From Alopecurus myosuroides (taxonomy: Eukaryota; Streptophyta; Magnoliopsida; Poales; Poaceae), in the NCBI GenBank assembly GCA_028641055.1, contig CM054060.1:241456833-241520832 (forward strand): 64,000 nt of DNA, written 5' to 3'. A program made the translations under genes and the position numbers. Numbering within the stretch: position 1 is the stretch's first letter; every line of letters starts with the position of its first letter. The notes under the pieces are model-generated. The model ran no database searches, had not been told where the DNA came from, and was given only the letters and a program-made list of their open reading frames with translations. This document shows, piece by piece, positions 42,341 through 54,890 of this stretch.

Positions 42341-43479
42341 AAAGCGACCTTAGGTTTAAAACCTTTTAGGAGATATGTAGGTTGGTAATGACTATAGGAA
42401 GCCATCTTATCTAAACCACATTTCCTACAACTATGATGACAATTCACTTGAGAATGATACGATCATACTTGTATAGAATGTTCTTACTCAAGTTTGAGTA
42501 AATCTACTTATCTATTTTCTTTATACCTAGGTATGAATAGTTAGAATTCTAGCATCTATCAGTTTTAGTGAGAAAAAGAGTTCTGACATAGTCAGAGATG
42601 ATTAAGTCACAGTGATCATTACCCCATTCTATGAATGTATAGGATGGAGTAGAACATGGTATAGAGTAAGTATAGGAAGCATCAATAAGGGGTGTTTGAG
42701 AGTCATAAAGATTCATTAAACTATGGTAACCATGGGGTATATACCATATCCTTAGTTAGCAAGTCTAGAGGTGAATCATTATAGTATAGTATAGAATTAG
42801 GAGAAGGCATAAACATTGATGGCAACTACATTACTACTCCTACGATGTGATCAACAACATAAAGGATTAATAGATGTCATGAGAATATTATCATAATCAA
42901 GATGAAGTACTTCAATTGACATGGTACTTAGTCCTATATGGAACCAAGTTAGACAACAACTACAATAGGCTCATTTTTTCTTAGTTTATTTCATTGCAGT
43001 AAGGCATGCAATTGGAGTAATTATCAAGGCAAAGAGTGGTTGTGTAGAATAGGATTACAGGGTACTATATACCTACTTTTAGTGCATAGAATTTAAGAGC
43101 CATGGTACTTGAGATGTTTTATTCAGAGTACTATTCTTTTATGGGCTTTTGATGCATGAGTGATATATAACTGCCTTTGGGATTTAATGGATCTTATTTG
43201 GATTTTTGATTGACTAGATCTGTACATGAAGTTGGAACTTAGTATGAAAATGCATGTTGCAACACTGAGTTATTTCTTGATGCTACTGGTCTAGAGGGTG
43301 TAGGATTAGTATGATAGCGCTATGAGTTATCACTCGATTGAAGCCACTACTAAAGCTCAGAAAGACCAGAAAGGAAAGAAGGCAGAAGTCAATGACGCCA
43401 CTGATAGGAATGGAACACATTCCACATCTTTCTTGGAGTTGGTGACATACTTCATCAACACATGGACATCTACCACAGC
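42341..43479 (+). mobile_element. Internal 5' fragment of the Met-primed retrotransposon
   Basis: About 1.1 kb of leader-like sequence with no long frame. From about 43322 a short Lys-rich frame (KAQKDQKGKKAEV) could be a gag start, but it runs into the neighbouring inverted repeat. The rest of this element is missing. Confidence 0.45.
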
Positions 43480-43930
43480 CTGTGGCCCCCCTACGGACTC
43501 CGTGTGCGCGATAGATTTCAAAGACCTCCGGGCTTCGAATCTTCCAATTCTGAGAATATTTCCAGAACAACTTTTCTGAAACTAAAAACAACACAAAACA
43601 TGAACTGGCTCTGTGGCATCTTGTCAATAGGTTAGACCCATAAAATTGATAAAAATGGCATAAAGTGTATAGCAAACATGTAGCATATAGCATTTCGCTT
43701 ACCGGCTTGTTTTCATGCTATATGCTACATGTTTGCTATACACGTTATACCATTTTTATCGATTTTCTGGGACTAACCTATTGACAATATGCCACAGAGC
43801 CAGTTCCTGTTTTCTGCTATTTTTATTTTCATAAAAGTTGTTCTAGAAATATTCTTGGATTTGGATGATTCGAAGCCCGGAGGTCTTTGAAATCTGTCGC
43901 GCACACGGATTCCGGAGGGGACCAGGAGGG
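43480..43930. repeat. Fold-back of an LTR segment (about 210-bp arms, about 22-bp spacer)
   Basis: 43480-43691 is an inverted copy of 43714-43930. Matching words include catgctatatgctacatg, acctattgacaa and cgaagcccggaggtctttg. The arms are the first part of the Athila-like LTR whose end is at 44572. Confidence 0.88.
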
Positions 43931-44579
43931 GGGCCACAGGGACCCCACACCATAGGGCGGCGCGCCCCCCTTGGCTGCACCCAGGGGTGGTGTGGTCCCT
44001 CTGTCCGCCCGCCGACGTTGTCCTCTCGCCTATTTTTTCCTCTTGGGAGGTTAACCCTAGATATACAAGCCTTTTCCACGACAAACACCTGAGGACGTCG
44101 TCGTCATCAATCCTAGTTCGGGAGGGTTCTGGAGCTCTCCCCGGCACCCTGCCGGGAGGGGAAATCAGCACCGGAGGGCTCTACACCACCATGCCCGCCT
44201 CTGGAATGATGTGTGGGTAGTTGATAATACAACCACTGCAATCCCTATTTTCGCACTACTACTACTGTTTTCATACTGTTTTCCTACTGTTTTCCACACC
44301 ATATGTTTAACCTATTTGTTTTCAGCAAAGTTGGTAAGATTGACAACCTCACTGCTTCGTTGGGGAAAAGTGATTTGATTGTATTGTGTAGGTTCCATGT
44401 TGCTTCTGAACGGTAGTGTGCCCTGCCACATCAGCCGCATCAACCTTCGGAAGTGTTTTTTTTCTCCTACTGGTTGATTCAACCTTGGTTTCTTTCTGAG
44501 GGAAAACTTGCTGCTGCACTCTTCACAACCTTTCTCTTGGGTTTTCCCAACGAGTGCACTCTAGCACCATCAAGTTCTC

Positions 44580-44596
44580 TGGCGCCATTGCCGGCG
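44580..44596 (+). other. Primer binding site of the left palindrome arm
   Basis: TGGCGCCATTGCCGGCG, a variant of the TGGCGCCGTTGCCGGGG type also used by element E (49733), which matches plant tRNA-Asp ends. Confidence 0.75.
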
Positions 44597-44764
44597 AGAA
44601 GAGGATTTCTGCAAGGGGAGTCTCTCACTTCCAATCTCTTTACTTTGTTTTAGTCTTTCTTAGTTTATTTTAGTTTGTCTTGTTTTCTTCTCTATATCGA
44701 AAACACACAAAAAAATAGTTCTTATTCTAGTTGTTATTGTTATCCTGTTTTTAATCTTGCTAAA

Positions 44765-46038
44765 ATGAGTACTCCTGAGAACACTAAGTTGTGTGACTTT
44801 ATTAGCACCAACAACAATTATTTCATTAGCACACCTATTGCCCCACCTGCTCCTACTTCTGATTTTTATGAGATTAAGCCTACACTATTAAATCTTGTTA
44901 TGAGAGAGCAATTTTCTGGTATTAGTACTCATGATGTTGCTGCCCATCTTAATAATTTTGTTGAATTATGTGAGATGCAAATAAATATAAATATGGATAT
45001 GGAGATATTATTAAACTAATTTTTTTTACTTTCTCTTTAAGAGGGAGAGCTAAAGAATGGTTTCTATCTTTGCCTAAAAAAAGTATTGACTCTTGGACTA
45101 AATGTAAAGATGCTTTCATTAGAAAATATTATCCTCCTGCTAAGATTATATCTTTAAGAAGTAGCATTATGAATTTTAAGAAACTTGATAATGAGCATGT
45201 TGCTAAATCTTGGGAAAGAATGAAATCTTTAGTAAAGAATTGTCCCACTCATGGACTGACTACTTGGATGATCATCCAAACTTTTTATGCAGGATTGATT
45301 TTTTCTTCAAGAAACCTTCTGGATTCAGGTGCTCGAGGAACATTTATGTCCATGCCTTTGGGGGCAGCAACGAAGCTTCTTGATGATATGATGGTAAATT
45401 ATTTGAATGGCACACTAGGAGAGCTCCAATAGGTAAGAAGGTAAATTATGTTGAAGAAACCTCCTCTTTGAGTGATAGACTTGATGCTATTATGTCTATG
45501 ATTGTGAATGGCCATGTCCTATTGATCCAAATAATGTTCCTTTAGCCTTTTTGGTTGCTCAAGAAGAGCATGTTGATTTGAACTTTATTAAAAATAAAAA
45601 TTTCAACAACAATGCTTATAGGAATAATTTTGGTAGCAACAACTATAGGCCATATCCTCCTAATAATAATAATGGTTATGTCAATTCTTATGGAAATTCC
45701 TACAACAACAATAAAAGTGTATGATCTTGAAAACATCCATAAGAATTTTATTAGTACACAAACTGCTTTTAATAAATCCGTTGAGGATTTTTTTTGGAAA
45801 AATTGATGTCCTTGCTTCTAAAGTTGATAGCGTTGCTCTTGATGTTGATCTTCTTAAAATAAAGGTTATGCCTCATGATGTTAAAGAAAGCAAATTTTTT
45901 AATGCCATTCAAATTCGAATTGATGACAATGTTAGGATGTTAGCTGAATTGCATGCTAGATGGGAAAGAGAAGATGAAATACCTAGAAAGAATAATATAG
46001 CTAATGTGTGTACTATTACCACCACTAGTAAAACTTAA
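44765..46038 (+). pseudogene. gag: Athila-like gag, left arm
   Basis: The ATG at 44765 begins MSTPENTKLCDF. A shift near 45000 leads to the capsid-type part (KSIDSWTKCKDAFIRKYYPP at 45076). A UAG at 45430-45432 and further shifts follow, then an Asn/Ile-rich stretch and a helical part (45721-46038). It has the layout of Athila-lineage gag but is plainly degenerate. Confidence 0.75.
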
Positions 46039-46416
46039 GCTTCTCATGCTAGTAAGTCTTCTATTATTAATGATAAAGTAATTGGTGTTGGCAATGTGTC
46101 CACTTCTTCTGCTAAACGTTTAAAATTGCGTAAAACCACTAAAACTGTTCGTGATAAAAGTGGTGAAATTTCTCTAGGTATGGGAGACAATGGTCCCATT
46201 ACTTTTGATAAAAATGATCTTGACTTTGATAATTGAAACATATCTGAAGTAATTATGTTCTTCCAAAATCTTGCTAGTAATCCCTATGCTAATGCGATGA
46301 ATATGGCTTTTACAAAACATATTAAAAATACTCTCATGCAAATTAGAGAAGAAGAATTAAACTGTGAAGCCTCTATTCCTAGAAAATTATAAGATGGTTG
46401 GGATCCCATAATTAAA

Positions 46417-46722
46417 ATGAAAGTGAATGATTTTGATTGTAATACTCAATGTTATCTTGGTGCTAGTATCTCTGTTATACCTAAGAAACTTTATGATATG
46501 CTTGATTTACCATCTTTGGAACACTGTTATTTGGATATTCGTCTTGCTAATAATGCTGGAAAGAAACCTTTGGGGAGATTTGATTATGTTCTTATTATGG
46601 TTAATAATAACCTTGTCCCCATTGATTTTGTTGTTAAGAATATTGAATTCAATGCTTCTTGTCCTATTGTTTTGGGAAGACTTTTTCTTAGAACCATTGG
46701 TGATGTTATTGATATGAAGACT
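46417..46722 (+). pseudogene. Retroviral-type aspartic protease domain, left arm, truncated
   Basis: Encodes YLGASISVIPKKLYDMLDLP, where the usual catalytic D-x-G-A-S has become YLGAS, then PIVLGRLFLRTIG. The catalytic Asp is replaced by Tyr, as also in the right arm. The frame runs into the palindrome spacer. Confidence 0.8.
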
Positions 46723-46761
46723 TTTTCTGGCACATCCACCATCCATATTTCCTAGCCTCTT
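46723..46761 (+). repeat. 39-bp palindrome spacer copied from elsewhere
   Basis: The spacer between the two inverted arms matches 60401-60439 on the same strand with two mismatches. On each side the arms begin at the same word (gatatgaa / ttcatatc). Confidence 0.88.
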
Positions 46762-48208
46762 TCATATCAATAACAGCACCAATGGTTCTAAGAAAAAGTC
46801 TTCCCAAAACAATAGGACAAGAAGCATTGAATTCAATATTCTTAACAACAAAATCAACGGGGACAAGGTTATTATTAACCATAATAAGAACATAATCAAC
46901 TCTCCCCAAAGGTCTCTTTCTAGCATTATTAGCAAGACAAATATCCAAATAACAATGTTCCAAAGGTGGTAAATCAAGCATATCATAAAGTTTCTTAGGC
47001 ATAACAGAGATACTAGCACCAAGATAACATAGAGTATTACAATCAAAATCATTCAATTTCATTTTAATTATGGGATCCCAACCATCTTATAATTTTCTAG
47101 GAATAGAGGCTTCACATTTTAATTCTTCTTCTCTAATTTGCATGAGAGTATTTGTAATATGTTTTGTAAAATCCATATTCATCGCAATAGCATCGGGATT
47201 ACTAGCAAGATTTTGTAAGAACATAATTACTTCAGATATGTTGCAATTATCAAAGTCAAGATCCTTTTTATCAAAAGTAATGGGACCATTATCTCCCATA
47301 CCTAGAAAAATTTCAGCACTTTTATCATGAACAGTTTTAGTGGTTTTAGGCAATTTTAAACGTTTAGAAGAAGTTGACACATTGCCAACACCAATTACTT
47401 TACCATTAATAGTAGAAGGCTTACTAGCATGATAAGCTTAAGTTTTACTAGTGGTGGTAATAGTACAAACATTAGCTATATTATTCTTTCTAGCTATTTC
47501 ATCTTCTCTTTCCCATCTAGCATGCAATTCAGCTAACATCCTAACATTGTCATCAATTCGAATTTGAATGGCACTCAAAAGTTTGCTTTATTTAACATCA
47601 TGAGGCATAACCTTTATTTTAAAAAGATAAACATCAAGAGAAACGCTATAAACTTTAGAAGCAAGGACATCAATTTTGCCAAAAAAAGCCTCAACGGATT
47701 TATTAAAAGCAGTTTGTGTACTAGTAAAATTCTTAAGGATATTTTCAAGATCAGACACTTTAATTGTTGTTGTAGGAATTGCCATAAGAATTTACATAAC
47801 CATTATTATTATTAGGAGGATATGGCCTATAGTTGTTGCTACCAAAATTATTCCTATAAGCATTGTTGTTGAAATTATTATTTTTAATGAAGTTCAAATC
47901 AACATGCTATTCTTGAGCAACCAAAGAGGCTAAAGGAACATTATTTGCATCAATAGGACATGGCCATTCACAATCATAGACATAATAGCATCAAGTCTAC
48001 CACTCAAAGAGGAGGTTTCTTCAACAGAATTTACCTTCTTACTTATTGGAGCTCTCCCAGTGTGCCATTCAGAATAATTTACCATCATATCATCAAGAAA
48101 CTTTGTTGCTGCCCCCAAAGGCATGGACATAAATGTTCATCGAGCACCTGAATCGAGAAGGTTTCTTGAAGAAAAAATTAATCCTGCATAAAAAGTTTCG
48201 ATGAGCAT
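46762..48208 (-). mobile_element. Right (minus) arm, part 1: protease and 3' gag of the Athila-like element
   Basis: Inverted copy of 46718 back to about 45270. The protease frame at 47062-46762 again has YLGAS. gag pieces lie at 47380-47087 and in the 47785-48130 region. Element E interrupts the arm at 48208, leaving AGCAT (48204-48208) and ATCAT (58548-58552) as a target duplication with one later change. Confidence 0.85.
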
Positions 48209-49721
48209 TGATACGTCTATTTTGCATCACTATTTTATATCATATTTTTCTGTTATTCATCGATATATTTCATGTTATGATGCATGTCTTATGTTATTTC
48301 ATCTTATTTTGCATGTTTTATAATTTTGGGAGAATAAACACCGGGACAAGAAATCTGATGGAAAAAGCACCGTCGAGATACCATATTTCAGAAGATCAGA
48401 AGAAGAAGGGAGACATCTAGGGGTTCCTAAAAGTCCAGAGGAAGAACACAACCAGAAGGGGAGCTGGAGGGGGCCACCAGGGGCCCACAGCTAGGGCTGG
48501 CGCGCCCTCCCCCTGGCCGCGCCACCTAGGGGTGTGGCCACCCTGGCCCACCTCTGGGGGTCATCTTTGGCGTGCTTGACCCCCAGGGAACCCTAAGCCT
48601 TATTCCATCCCCGAAGAATTATTCCGCCGCCGCCTCGGGGTGGAAAACACCCGAGAGAGAAAAGCTTTCTCGCAGGGAGAAATCTGCCGGGGAAATTCCT
48701 CTCCGGAGAGGGGAAATCATCGCCATAGTCACCGTCATCACTCCGGGCATCATCAAGATCGTCATCATCATCATCATCACCACCAGCACCATCACCCTCA
48801 TCATCCACCTTCATCCCGTTGTTACAATTAGGGGCCTCTATCGTTGTTTTGCATTAGATCTCTCTCCCGATGTGGATTAATTGTTAGTAATTGATGCTTG
48901 TGAGATTTATCGGTGTTTACACTTTATAACCAGATTGTTATCATCCATTATATCACCTCTGATCATGATCCATATGATGTGTTGTGAGTCGTTCGTGTTG
49001 TTGTTGAGGACATGGGAGAAGTCAAGTTGTTAGTAGTGAAGTAATGTTGAATAATAATTAATGTTTGATATTTAAGTTGTGGTGTTATTCTCCTAGTGGT
49101 GTCATGTGAACGTCGACTACATGATACTTCACCATTTATGGGCCTAGGGGAATGCATCGTGTATTTGTCTACTAATCGTGGGGTTGCCGGAGTGACAGAA
49201 ACCTAAACCCCCATTAGGAAACCATTACACGAGGGAGCGTAGGATCCCAGAGGTTAAAGCTGTGGTTAGATTTATTTCTTAATTACTTTCTCGTAGTTGC
49301 TGATGCTTGCAAGGGGTATAATCACAAGTATGTATTACTCTTGAATAGGACGGTACATTGGCATAGATATACCCACACAACACTTATCAAAACACCAAAA
49401 TTATTCAGCTGCATGGAACAAAAGCAATTGACAGAAACCTCCCGTGTGTCCTCGAGAACGTTTGTTAATCATAAGTAAACTCACCGGCTTGTCCTTTGTT
49501 GAAGAAAGGATTGGGCCACTTGCTGTAATTATTATTACTGCATTTTATTTACTCGCACTTTATTTATCTGCAATATCAAAAACCCCTACAAATCTATTAT
49601 CCAGTATTTACAGTTATTCCTTCATCGAAACCGCTTGTCAACACCTTCTGCTCCTCGTTGGGTTTGACACTCTTATTTATCGAAAGTACTACGATACACC
49701 CCCTATACTTGTGGGTCATCA
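48209..49721 (+). repeat. 5' LTR of element E
   Basis: 1513 bp, TGATACGTC...GGGTCATCA. It includes a GC-rich block (48470-48560) and a tcatcatcatcatcac microsatellite near 48762-48782, which is shorter in the 3' LTR. Confidence 0.92.
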
Positions 49722-49732
49722 AGACTATTTTC

Positions 49733-49749
49733 TGGCGCCGTTGCCGGGG
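49733..49749 (+). other. Primer binding site of element E
   Basis: TGGCGCCGTTGCCGGGG, complementary to the 3' end of plant tRNA-Asp; 11 bases after the LTR. Confidence 0.85.
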
Positions 49750-49836
49750 AGTGAAGAGCTATTGGGAAGTGGAATTGATAAAGGAAGCTTCTGTTGTAAG
49801 TGATGTTTTTATTACTGTTTAATGCTTTATTACGGT

Positions 49837-51340
49837 ATGTTTGGAACTCCTATTGAGTCCTTATTTGTGGGCACTGCTGCCACTGCTAGGGTAGTAAGTG
49901 ACCCACCGCCTGACTATTTGGATCCTTATTAAATACCTATAAAGATTGTTAAACATGTTATGGATAACTACTATTCAGGTGATGGAAATGTCCATCCTGG
50001 TGATCCTTTGCTCTTTTTACATGAATTAAGCGAGTTGTTCAAGTGTGCAGGTATTACTATGAGCCAAGTGAAGAGGAAATTATTCTCTGTATCATTGACA
50101 GGCCGAGCCTCTGAATGGTTCAAACCGCTGAAAAATACCCAGACTATTGAATGGGAGGAAATTGTACCTCTCTTTTATTCTAAATTCTATCCTCCAAGTG
50201 AAATCCATAGAGATCGGAATTATATATATAATTTTTGGCCTCATGAAGGAGAGAGTATTGCCCAAGCATTAGGGAGATTGAAGTTACTAATGCTCAAATG
50301 CCCCATTCATGAGCTCCTAGTTACATTGTTATTAATAATTTCTATGCAAGGCTTCCTCTTCATGATAAGGATTTATTGGATGCTTCTTGTTCTGGATCAT
50401 TTACACGTATGAAGGATGAAGCTAAAAGGGATCTTCTTGACCGTATTCAAGAAAACACTGAAGCATGGGAGAATGATAAAGGTAGAAAGCCAGGTATAAA
50501 TTATGACTATGAATGCATTAAAACTTTTATGTCATCCCAGGATTTTCATAGTGTTAGTGTTATTTATGGTCTTGATTCTCAAGTTGTTGCAAACTTATAT
50601 AAGGCTTTTGCTTCTTACATTGATATTCCTAAAAAGGAATGGGATAAGTACCATGCACCTTATAAAGATACTATTAATTGTGCTCCTGCTAGAGATATAG
50701 AGGTTCATATTGTTGATTCTATTGTGCCTGAACCTTATATTGAGAAAATGCCTTTCCCTGCTAAGGTAAAAGAACACTCTATGTTAGCTAGTGTGATTAA
50801 TAAAAGTGCAAGGAAACTTGTAGAACCCGAGGAACAAATAACTGTAGAACCTACAGTAGCAATAGTAAAGGACCTTGTTTCTGAAAATGTAGAAAAGGGA
50901 CACATTATATTTTGTGAAGATTCTTCTAATATTGTCTCTCATCCTAGTAAATCTAGGAACCTGGTGTTCATGTGCTATCTGTTAGGATAGGTGATCATTG
51001 CTATTATGGTTTATGTGATATTGGTGCTAGTTCTAGTGCTATTCCTTATGAGCTGTATAAAGAAATCATGCATGAAATTGGTTCTGGTGAACTTGAAGAC
51101 ATTGATGTGATTATTCAACTTGCTAATAGGGAAACTATTTCTCCAATTGGTATTGTTAGAGATGTGGAGGTATTATGTAGTAAAACTAAATATCCTGTTG
51201 ATTTTCTAGTATTAGGCACCTCTGCTAGTGATACTTGTCCTATCATATTTGGTAGACCTTTCCTAAATACTTGTGGTGCTGTTATAGATTGTAAAAAGGA
51301 GAAAATCCTTACAAAGTTTGATGGAGAACCTTATGAATAA
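49837..51340 (+). pseudogene. gag: Element E gag and protease, with breaks
   Basis: The ATG at 49837 starts MFGTPIESLF; UAA at 49930-49932 interrupts after 31 codons. The same frame continues (49960-50412) through the capsid-type domain (GRASEWFKPLKN), shifts near 50310, and runs 50376-50990. The protease is at 50972-51340 (YGLCDIGASSSAIPYELY, CPIIFGRPFLNT), keeping the D-x-G-A-S active site. Confidence 0.85.
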
Positions 51341-51409
51341 AATTTCTCCAAATTTGCTAAAGCACCCTATGAAGCTGAATTACCTAATGAAAATTATAGA
51401 GTTGAACAG

Positions 51410-54400
51410 TTGGCTGCTATTGCTCTTGCTCCTAATAATCCTTTGCAGCAATACATGGAAGACCATGAAAGTGATGTATTTATGGAAGAAAGGAATGAAA
51501 TTGATGAGATTTTCCTACATCAGCCAGCAATGCTGAAACATAATTTACCTGTGGAGGACTTGGGTACAACATTACCACCCAAGGAAGATCCTGTTTTTGA
51601 TTTAAAGCCTTTGCCTGATAATCTTAAATATGCTCATATTGATGATAAGAAATTATATCCTGTTATTATTAGCTCTCAACTTTCTGATAAAGAAGAGGAG
51701 AGATTATTGGGGATATTGAAGAAACATAGAGGTGCTATTGGTTATACTCTTGATGATCTGAAAGGGATTTCTCTTGCTATATGTCAGCATGCTATTAATA
51801 TTGAACCTGATGCAAAGCCAGTTGTTGAACATCAACGCCGTTTAAATCCTAAAATGAAGGATGTGGTAAGAAATGAGGTATTGAAACTCCTTGGTGCTGG
51901 CATTATTTATCCTATTGCTGATAGTAGATGGGTTAGTCATGTGCATTGTGTCCCTAAGAAAGGAGGGATGACTGTTGTGCGTAATGAAAATAATGAACTC
52001 GTTCCTCAAAGAGTAGTAGTTTGTTATAGGATGTACATTGATTTTAGAAAGGTTAACAAAGTCACTAAGAAAAATCATTATCCTTTACCTTTCATTGATC
52101 AAATGTTAGAAAGGTTGTCTAATAAAACTCATTTCTGCTTTCTTGATGGTTATTCTGGGTTTTCTCAGATTGCTGTTAAAAAGCTTGATCAAGAGAAAAC
52201 AACCTTCACTTGAACTTATGGAACCTATGCTTATAGACGTATGACTTTTGGTTTATGTAATGCTCCTGCTACTTTTCAAAGATGCATGTCTGCTATCTTT
52301 CATGGTTTTTTTTTTGAAGAGGTTGTGGAAGTTTTCATGGATGATTTCTCCGTCTATGGAACTTCTTTTGATAATTGTTTGCAGAATCTTGATAAAGTTT
52401 TGCAGAGATGTGAAGAGACTAATCTTGTTCTTAACTGGGAGAAATGCCATTTTATGGTTAATGAAGGAATTGTTCTTGGACATAAAATATCTAAAAGAGG
52501 CATTGAAGTTGATAGAGATAAAGTTGAAATTATTGAGAAAATGCCCTGTCCCAGGGATGTCAAAGGTATTCGTAGTATTCTTGGTCATGATGGTTTCTAT
52601 AGAAGGTTTATTAAAGATTTCTCTAAAATATCAAAGCCTCTTACTAATCTTCTTCAAAAGGATGTACCTTTTGTTTTTGATGAAGATTGTAGAGAAGCTT
52701 TTGAATTTTAAAGAAGGCTTTAATATCTGCCCCTATCGTTCAACTGCCTGATTGGAATTTACCTTTTGAAATTATGTGTGATGCTAGTGATTATGCTGTA
52801 GGTGCTATTCTTAGACAGCGGATAGATAAGAAGTTAAATGTTATTCATTATGCTAGTAAAACTCTTGATGTTGCTCAGAAGAATTATGCTACCACTGAAA
52901 AAGAATTCCTAGCTGTAGTTTTTTCTTGTGATAAATTTAGGCACTATATTATTGATTATAAAGTTACTATTCATACTGATCATGCTGCTATGAAGTACCT
53001 AATGGAAAAGAAAGATGGTAATCCTAGGCTTATTAGATGGGTGCTTCTTTTACAAGAATTTTATTTACATATTGTGGATAGGAAGGGTGCTGAAAATCCT
53101 CTTGCTGATAATTTGGCTAGATTAGAAAATATCCCTGATGACCCTATTCATGTTAATGATAGTTTTTCTAATGAACAGTTAGCTGTAATAAAAGTGATCT
53201 CTCAAGAGAGTCCATGGTATGATGATTATGCTAACTTTATTGTTTCGAAGTATTTGCCTCCTACCTTTACAGCTCAGCAAATAAGAAAATTCTTCTATGA
53301 TTTGAGGCATTATTTTTGGGATGACCCACACTTGTATAAAGAATGTATTGATGGTATTATGCGAAGATGTGTTCCTGAAAATGAACAACGAGAGATATTG
53401 AGAAAATGTCATAGTAGTGCTTATGGAGGACATCACGCTGGAGATAGAACTGCACATAAGGTTCTACAATCAGGTCTTTATTGGCCTACTCTCTTTAAAG
53501 ATGCTAGAAAATTTGTTTTATCTTGTGATCAATGTCAAAGGGTTGGAAATATTTCTAGACGTAATGAAATGCCTATCAATTATTCTCTTGTTATTGAACC
53601 ATTTGATTGTTGGGGTTTTGACTTTACGGGTCCTTTCCCTCCTTCACAAGGCTATACTCATATTCTTGTTGCTGTTGATTATGTTACTAAATGGGTAGAA
53701 GTTATACCTACTAAAAGTGTTGATGGTGAAACCTCTTTAAAAATTCTCAAAGAAATTATTTTCCCTAGGTTTGGTGTGCCTAGATATCTTATGACTGATG
53801 GGGGTTCTCATTTTATTCATGGTGGTTTTAGAAAAACTCTTGCTAAATATGATGTTAATCATAGAACTTCCTCACCCTATCATCCTCAAACTAGTGGGAA
53901 AGTAGAATTATCAAATAGAGAAATCAAATCCATCTTGCAAAAGACTGTTAAAAAATCTAGAAAAAATTGGGCTAAGAAATTAAATGATGCTTTGTGGTCT
54001 CATAGAACTTCTTACAAAAATCCCATGGGAATGTCTCCTTATAAAATGGTTTATGGAAAAGCTTGTCACTTGCCTTTAGAATTAGAACACAAAGCTTATT
54101 AGGCAGTGAGAGACCTAAATAGAGATTTTAAACTTGTTGGTGAGAAAAGGTTGCTTGACTTAAGTTCTTTAGATGAATGGAGGAGTGAAGCATATGAGAA
54201 TGCTAAGCTATTTAAAGAGAAAGTAAAAAGATGGCATGATAAGAGAATTATTAAAAGAGAATTTCATGTTGGTGAAAAAGTGCTATTGTATAGGTCTCGT
54301 CTCAGATTTTTTGCAGGAAAAATACTCTCGAGATGGGAAGGACCTTTTGTTATTGAAGAGGTATATCGTTCGGGGGAAATTAAAGTTGTTTCCCTCGAAG

Positions 54401-54552
54401 ACAACTCTTCAAAAGTGGTGAATGGCCAAAGACTCAAGCATTATATCTCTGGGGATCCTTATAATGAAAATGTTGATTGTATTCAAGCCATGATCCCGGA
54501 GGAGTTCATAAGGAAGCATATTTCAGAAACTGCAGAGTCAGTTTTTGAATAG
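51410..54552 (+). pseudogene. pol: Element E pol (RT, RNase H, integrase), with breaks
   Basis: The RT begins in 51410-52213 (FLDGYSGFSQIAV). UGA at 52211-52213 falls before MTFGLCNAPATFQRCM. FMDDFSVYG (RT active site) is near 52336. A shift near 52710 leads into RNase H (CDASDYAVGAIL at 52777; TDHAAMKYL). The integrase has the zinc region near 53420-53540, WGFDF, TDGGSHF (53796), KVELSNRE, then UAG at 54100-54102 (HKAY*AVR) and the chromo-less C-terminus to 54552. Three simple breaks disable it. Confidence 0.9.
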
Positions 54553-54890
54553 GTAACAATTTTGGTAAGAAAATGTTCGCGAAACATCTTCCAACTTATA
54601 TTTTTACTGTTTTTAGAAAACATGAAAAATTATGAGCCGGAAACGAGAGGGAGACGGAGCCCGGAGGCTCCACACCATAGGGTGGCGCGGGCCGACCCCT
54701 GACTGCGCCACCCCTAGGTGTGGGCGCCCCGGAGCCCCTCTCCGACTCGTTTTCGACCTGGACTTTACTTTCGTAATGATTTTTTTTTCTATATAATCCC
54801 CCAGATCCCCCGAGGTCCTATATCGTTTTCTCGTCGTGTTTTTATTTCGAGCTGTTCCTGCAAGGTTACATCTACAGATCTAGGGCCACA
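54553..54890. other. Noncoding spacer of element E
   Basis: Includes a GC-rich block similar in style to the LTR (54650-54740). No gene seen. Confidence 0.5.

Larger units (their letters stand above)
43714..46722 (+). mobile_element. Left (plus) arm: gag-protease-only Athila-like element
   Basis: LTR from about 43714 to 44572 (with an apparent internal deletion near 44220), primer site, gag and protease-like frames, then an abrupt end at 46722. No RT, RNase H or integrase. From about 44221 onward the arm is repeated inverted at 46762-48208 plus 58548-59600. Confidence 0.85.

Noticed and set aside
48572..48880. Ile/His-rich frames in the LTRs of element E
   Set aside because: Products of the tcatcatcat microsatellite; present in both LTRs and not conserved in length.
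42329..49749. tRNA genes at TGGTATCAGAGC and TGGCGCC sites
   Set aside because: They are short primer binding sites beside LTR ends, with no cloverleaf around them.
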